From contig RSEH01000026.1 in NCBI GenBank assembly GCA_006503475.1, forward strand, positions 124,001-188,000: DNA of 64,000 nucleotides, written 5' to 3'. Position numbers and translations under genes: made by a program. Shown piece by piece: positions 58,801-64,000 of this stretch; the stretch's first letter is position 1; every line of letters starts with the position of its first letter. The DNA is from Stentor roeselii (lineage: Eukaryota > Ciliophora > Heterotrichea > Heterotrichida > Stentoridae). The notes under the pieces were generated by a model. That model was not told the origin of the DNA. It did no database searches and was given only the letters and a program-made list of their open reading frames with translations.

Positions 58801-61800
58801 TTCAACCTCCAAGTTTATAAGTAACTTTTGTGTGCTAAGTGATTTTTTTAAAACAAACAAACAATTCGAGTTCAAATCTAACGAAATAAGTTCAAATGAG
58901 GTTTATTCAGATGATCATTTAATATACATGGAGGTAGAAGATGATGGGAATTATACAGTGATTAATGGAGATTCAGATTATGTTTTCAGTGACTTGTCGT
59001 TTAGCAAGAATATTTTATCTAATTCAAGTAAAGGAATTTTATCTTTTCCTAAACTTCTCTTCAATAAAATCACTTTGCTTGATATTGACTTCGAAAGTTG
59101 TGACTCTGCAATTTTTGCTGATCAAATCAAAAGTTTATCTATAGAAAATGTTATAATATATTCAAGTGTTTCTTTAACTACTGCTTTTCTAGATTTTAAT
59201 CCTGTTACTAATTCAACTCTAATCATCACAAGTTGCACTTGTGAAAGTTCTCAATCTCAACTGATAGAAATCACTGGCACAGGACTTACTAAAATAACAA
59301 TAAAAATGGAAAAAAGCTTTTTTAAGTTTAATAAAGGACCTTACCTTGTCCTGGTTGACAACCGAATAGTTTTTTCTAATGAAAGTTTTATATCTGAGAA
59401 CTCTTTTGAAGAAAATGAAGGACTTATCTTGAAAATTTCAAGTTTAGGTCCTTTGCTAGTTCAAAACTGTAAATTTTACAAGAATTTCCATGAAGGAGTT
59501 TCAATATTAGAAGCAGATGGAGACATTCTTTTATCATTTTTAGGAAATGATTTGATTTCTAATAAAGGAGAATCTTTGATATCTGTAACAAGCTTTAAAA
59601 ATTCAAGTAAAATAGAAGCATCAAGCAACACCTTCAAAGAAAATCAAGGATCATCATTACGAATATCAAACATCCTTTACACAGACAACAACTCTTCATT
59701 TATCAGCAACAACCACACATCAGGTTCAGTAATCTACTCAAGTACTCAATCAGTAGTAGTGGTGAAAGACTCAACAGTAGTAAACAACTCAGTAATAGGA
59801 AATGGAGTGATTTCAAATATATTAAACTCAGAAATTTACTTATTTAATCTGCAGTTTAAAGGTAATTCAGCAAAAGGTAAAGGAGGTGTTTTATTTAATG
59901 ACCAGAACTCGACATACTTAATAACAGACAGTCTCTTTACCAAGAACTCTGCATATCAAGGCTCTTGCATTTACTCTCACTATTCCTACACAGAAAACAT
60001 TATTAAAAACTCAGAGTTTAACTTAAACTCAGCAACTACAAATGCAGCGATAAGTCTTCTTGAGTCTTATCTTAGCACTTTTTCTTCTAAGTTCAACTCG
60101 AACAGAGGAGGGGCTTTTTCAGGATTTGAACTTTCTTACTACTCGAAAATTACACTGAAAGACTGCTCTTTCAATAATAAAGATGGGTTTGGGGGAAGTA
60201 TCATTGCAGAAAGTAAAAGTGTTGCTAAGTTATTTAATTGCTCTTTTGCTGAAAGCTCGACAGATAATATTTTTAGTTTCTTTGGGATCTACTCAAGTGA
60301 GTTGTTATGTCAAGATTGCATTGTAAAACAAGGTTTTGCAAATAAATCCAGTTCAATTTATTGTGACAACTCGTAAGAAACATTCAGAATCTGCTCTTTT
60401 ACCAAGTCCTCCTTCGATTCCTTCCAACATTCAGAAGACGGTGCTGTTTTCGAAGTTGAGAACTCTTCCCTTATCCTCACTCGCTGTTCAATAAAAAATT
60501 CAACAGGTTCAGCGATTTTTCTAGGAAGAAAAGCTTCTTTGCTTATATCTAACTCAGAAATTTCAAGTACTTTTTATTTAGATTCAATAGCAAGATATGG
60601 AGCTGGTATAAAATGTGTTGATTGCAAGTATTTTGCAGCATTTTTCACAAAATTCCAATTTCTTGAAAGTTTATCTTATGGAGGAGCTATTTTTTCAAGT
60701 ACTACAAAAGACTTACCAATTGGAAATCTCAGAAATTCTAGTTTTTTGAATTGTTCTGCACAGTCAGGAGGTGCGATTTCCTCGTTTAATTCAAATTACA
60801 CGATATCAGGATGTGAATTTTTCAATAATTCAGCGAATATCGGTGAAGAGAAAGAAGCAGGGAAAGGAGGAGCGATTTATTTAGAATCATCTTCGATTTT
60901 TGCTGTGACATCTGTGAATTTTACTGAGTTTGTCAACAACTCAGCGAGTATCAGTGGAGGTGCCATTCAATGGTATGACAGGAAGCCGTTATTAAATGGG
61001 GTGAAATTCGGTAACAATTCAGCTTATTACGGCCCTAACCTTGCTTCTTTTCCAGACCACTTGACTGTAGTATCTTCAGGAAGGCATTTGAAAGACTTTA
61101 CATTCGCACCTGGGCAGCTTTCCACATACCCGATCCTTCTAAATTCCATCGACCACCACAAGCAAATAGTCCTAACTGACAACTCAAGTTCAATTGAAAT
61201 CATCGTAAACGACACTAAAACCTTTTCCATTTCATCCAACCCTAAACAATTCTCCATCTCAGGGACTTTCAACTTCTCTGAAATAATCATCAAAGGTCCT
61301 CCAGAAACTAACTTGACCTTAATTTTTTCCAGTGACTATTCATTAGCTCGAGGTTCTTCTTCAGTAGTTTTTAAGTTACTTGCTACTTTGAGAAATTGCA
61401 TAAATGGTGAAACTTTAGTCGGAAATGACAGTTGTTTCGAATGTCCAAAGGGAAAATATAACTTAAAACCGAGGACTCCTTGTAAAAAATGTCCAACAGG
61501 CGCTATTTGTTATGGAGGGTCGAATATCGTTTCAGCTGCGGGGTATTGGAGAAATGATAATAAAAGTGATGTGTTTTATGAGTGTCCTAATCCTGCCGCT
61601 TGTTTAGAAGAAAAATTAGGAGAGTTTTATGAGAAATGCGCTGAGGGGTACCATGGAAAACTATGCCAGTCATGTGAAGCAGGGTATTCAAGAAGTAAAG
61701 AAAATGAATGCGCGCCTTGCATGAATCAAGATAAAAATATCATGATTTTAAGTCTTCTCTCTGTTGTTGCTGTCGTTGTCGTCATCGGCTTAACTGCTTC

Positions 61801-63079
61801 AAATATCAACGGGGCTTACAAGGAGCAGTCGATTACTTCTATTTACTTTAAAATCCTTACAAATCACTCTCAAATTATCGCATTGACCATCACATTTAAC
61901 TTAGACTGGCCGAAGATGGTAGTTGACATGTTTAAAGTTCAAAATCAAGGAACTGGAGGACCTGAGCGACTTTTTTCACTTGATTGTTTCCTTGCAGATC
62001 AAATGGAGCCTTACTACGCGAAACTTATCATGCTCAATACGATTCCTGTCGCTTGTTTTGTGATGTCTGTTCTTTTCTGGGCAATTAAAGCACTTTGCAA
62101 GCCATGTGAAAATGTGAAGTCTAAAATAATCGGATCGATTATTGTTCAGTTATTTTTTTTCCAGCCTTCAATCATGAAGATGAATTTCTCGATGTTCAGT
62201 TGTTATAAGATTTCTGATGGAAATTATTATATGACTGGAGATATGTCGATTCAGTGCTGGAAAGGCGATCATTTGTTTTATGGACTTGTTATTGGTTTGC
62301 CTGGAATCGTGATTTGGTGCATTTTGATTCCGATTGTTTTGGCTTTGATTTTACTGAAAAGTAAACCGAAACTTGGAATGATACAAAAGAAGTTGAAATA
62401 TGGATTTTTGTATAAAGGGTATGAAAATGATCATTTTTATTGGGAATTTTTTATTCTTTTTAGGAAAGTTGGAATTATTTCATGTTCTGTTTTTCTTAGG
62501 AATATTTCTGTGCATATTCAAGCTTTAAGTGTTTTTTTTATTATTTTGCTTACTTTGATTGTTCAAATAAAGGTGAAACCTTATACTTATAATCATTTGA
62601 ATAATATGGATAGTTGGTCTATGGTTGTTTCTGCTGTTACAATATATTCTGGGCTTTATTTTATGACGAAGGAATTGAATAGTAATTATCAACTCATGTT
62701 TTTCTGCTTTATGGTTTTATCGAATTTCATTTTTGCTGTATATTGGATTTATTATACATTTGGATTTTATATTGCGAAATGTTTGCTTAAGATCAATTGC
62801 TGCAAAAAGATTTTAACGTCTGGGGATAAGAAATGGCTTCAAAGGATTGTACCTGATTATGATACTACTGTGGAAAATAAAGAAACTTTAGATGTTTCAT
62901 CAGGGAATAAAAAATCTAGTTGTAGTAATGTCTCTTCACCCTCTGTAATCAATATTTAGGTTTTAGACAACTTCACTGCTGATCAAACTATGGATATGAA
63001 TCCTTCTCCTGAAATTATTACGAAACCGAAATCAAGCAAATTGAAATTACAATGGGTTAGGAAAATAGATGATAATTAA
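55895..63079 (+). CDS. Giant LNR / beta-helix / multi-TM surface protein (paralog B), 6 exons
   Basis: About 2,369 residues after removal of five 15-nt introns (56231-56245, 57839-57853, 60373-60387, 60567-60581, 62945-62959). A signal peptide (MIVFLMVVNTVHS) leads to 14 Lin12/Notch-type repeats (FDGGDC, FDFGDC, YDGGDC and relatives) that align one-to-one with those of paralog A. Then follow a long Ser/Asn-rich beta-helix-like part, a CxxC stalk (CFECPKGKYN, CKKCPTGAICYGG) and a membrane module of about 8-9 helices with AYKEQSITSIYFKI and NNMDSWSMVVSAVTIYSGLY, both identical to A. The last exon encodes a basic tail ending WVRKIDDN. Two introns (56231, 60567) carry no in-frame stop. The role is probably at the cell surface; adhesion, sensing or mating contact are all possible. 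Confidence 0.88.
56231..56245 (+). other. 15-nt stop-free intron 1 of paralog B
   Basis: GTAAGTTTCATTCAG; reads as VSFIQ if not removed. Position matches intron 1 of paralog A (after FDNYKC / YDNLKC), where stops make the intron obvious. Confidence 0.88.
57839..57853 (+). other. 15-nt intron 2 of paralog B
   Basis: GTAATTTTAAATTAG; contains in-frame TAG at the end. Splicing rejoins to GIVFTDMRFKYNSI. Confidence 0.92.
60373..60387 (+). other. 15-nt intron 3 of paralog B
   Basis: GTAAGAAACATTCAG; splits a Ser codon as in paralog A; splicing gives YCDNS-ICSFTKSS. Confidence 0.92.
60567..60581 (+). other. 15-nt stop-free intron 4 of paralog B
   Basis: GTACTTTTTATTTAG; read as protein it would insert STFYL-type residues. 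Removal gives EISNSIARYGAGIKC, which aligns with EIFNSSALNGAGVKC of paralog A. Confidence 0.88.
62945..62959 (+). other. 15-nt intron 5 of paralog B
   Basis: GTAATCAATATTTAG; phase 0. Removal replaces an early stop with the 39-residue tail that aligns with paralog A. Confidence 0.9.
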
Positions 63080-64000
63080 TTTTTAGTTATTAGGTTTATA
63101 GCGTATTTATCTGCTTTTATCACTCCAATTGTTTTTTCATTTAGTTTTTTATAATTTACATGTGGATTATACTCAACAAGTGTTTTAATATGAGATTTAT
63201 CGACTTTTATCTATATTCTATTCTCTTGAGGCATTTAAAGTATATTCTAATAAGAAAAAATTTTCACTACTAAATACTATTAAGAATCAAATATTCATAT
63301 TGTGAAAAACCTGTTTTTCGACACCAGTGAAAACATAATGATTGATAAAATTATAATTTTAAACTATGTTTAATTGTATCTAAGGAAATTCACAACACTA
63401 ATAATTAGCCTGATTTCAAATGGAACTTGGGAGTTTGGGCTTCTAGAGAAAAAATATTATGAAGTTCATTCAGTTGATCTTACTGTTCCAAACTAAAGTT
63501 AATATGCGAAAATCCAAGAATCTAGTAAATTCCTTTGAAAACTATATATCCGCTACCAATTATATTATGATAGTCTGTCCCTTCTTAAAAGCTACAATTA
63601 ATTTTCTTTCTGTTTTCGATTATTGAGCCAACTGCCCTCATTTCTGCATCCCCTTCACCTCTGGGCTAATTGTATACGGTTTTTGATAGTTGATCTATTG
63701 ATTCCATTCTTGAATTATTAGAGAAAATATAGAAATATGGAATAAGGATATTTCAAAAATAGATAATTTGGAATGTAGACAATATGAAACATAGATAGTT
63801 GATTTGAAAATATATAAAAACCTTGGAATTAATTAGCTTTATAGTTTAACTCACTCAAGAAGTTGTCGATGATTGCATTGAAGATCTTCTAAAGAAATTT
63901 AGTAAATTAATATACACTTAAACTGTAGTGCCAAATTGATTAAAAATAGTCAAATATAAACTTCTGACGAAGTGAGAAATTATAAGTTTTCACGAAAGAG
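63080..64000. other. AT-rich intergenic region at the right edge
   Basis: About 0.9 kb after the paralog B stop. Strongly AT-rich, with no frame, RNA gene or repeat that I can support. Confidence 0.55.

Noticed and set aside
1-64000. tRNA, rRNA, CRISPR, transposon or provirus-like element
   Set aside because: No cloverleaf-like or rRNA-like sequence, no spaced direct repeats, no transposase, reverse transcriptase or capsid-like frame was recognised on either strand.

Overview
This window looks like macronuclear DNA of a heterotrich ciliate of the Stentor type. Two things point there. First, broken reading frames are repaired by removing exactly 15 bases: I find 14 such introns, all fitting GTA-N6-A-N2-(T/C)AG with an A at position 10 in every case. 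Second, the genetic code is standard: TAA, TAG and TGA all end genes and none appears inside a conserved domain, unlike Blepharisma (TGA = Trp) or Paramecium and Tetrahymena (TAA/TAG = Gln). Fifteen-base introns with a standard code are published traits of Stentor coeruleus. Coding density is high, and the longer intergenic stretches are very AT-rich.

Layout. The left edge holds the start of a minus-strand RING-CH gene that runs out of the window. Two very large plus-strand paralogs bracket the rest: A (1751-8890) and B (55895-63079). Each encodes about 2,360 residues: 14 Lin12/Notch-type cysteine repeats, a long repetitive probable beta-helix ectodomain, a CxxC-rich stalk and an 8-9 helix membrane module. 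All five introns sit at matching places in the two copies, and two of those in B carry no stop codon, so they are invisible to simple ORF finding.

From 10.2 to 22.9 kb: a flavin monooxygenase, a 7TM receptor-like protein, an FHA protein with an acylation signal, a tail-anchored ferlin, a protein kinase, a membrane RING protein and an EF-hand protein. From 22.9 to 29.8 kb: a 21-bp minisatellite, a single-kinase gene with DFS in place of DFG, its paralog with two tandem kinase domains, a small unknown gene and a SIAH-like protein. From 29.9 to 43 kb: ribosomal protein eL24, a cyclic-nucleotide-gated-type K+ channel, a FYVE-like protein, two MORN proteins, a cysteine-rich surface protein, a DHHC palmitoyltransferase, an INTS9-like Integrator subunit and a DUF229-type protein. 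From 43 to 55.6 kb: a mitochondrial carrier, a zinc-finger/Kelch protein, coiled-coil proteins, a 57-residue RING protein, VDAC, membrane proteins including a GOST-like 7TM protein, VPS18, MEMO1, and a short relative of the Kelch protein next to a 120-bp tandem duplication.

What stands out is compaction. Same-strand neighbours are separated by 5, 6, 7 or 10 bases and in one case overlap as TAATG. Divergent start codons lie 9 and 19 bases apart. Most genes look unrelated in function, so I read this as compaction rather than operons, but shared transcripts are testable. I saw no tRNA or rRNA gene, CRISPR array or recognisable transposon. ORF coordinates are exact where start and stop were checked; residue positions inside proteins are approximate.
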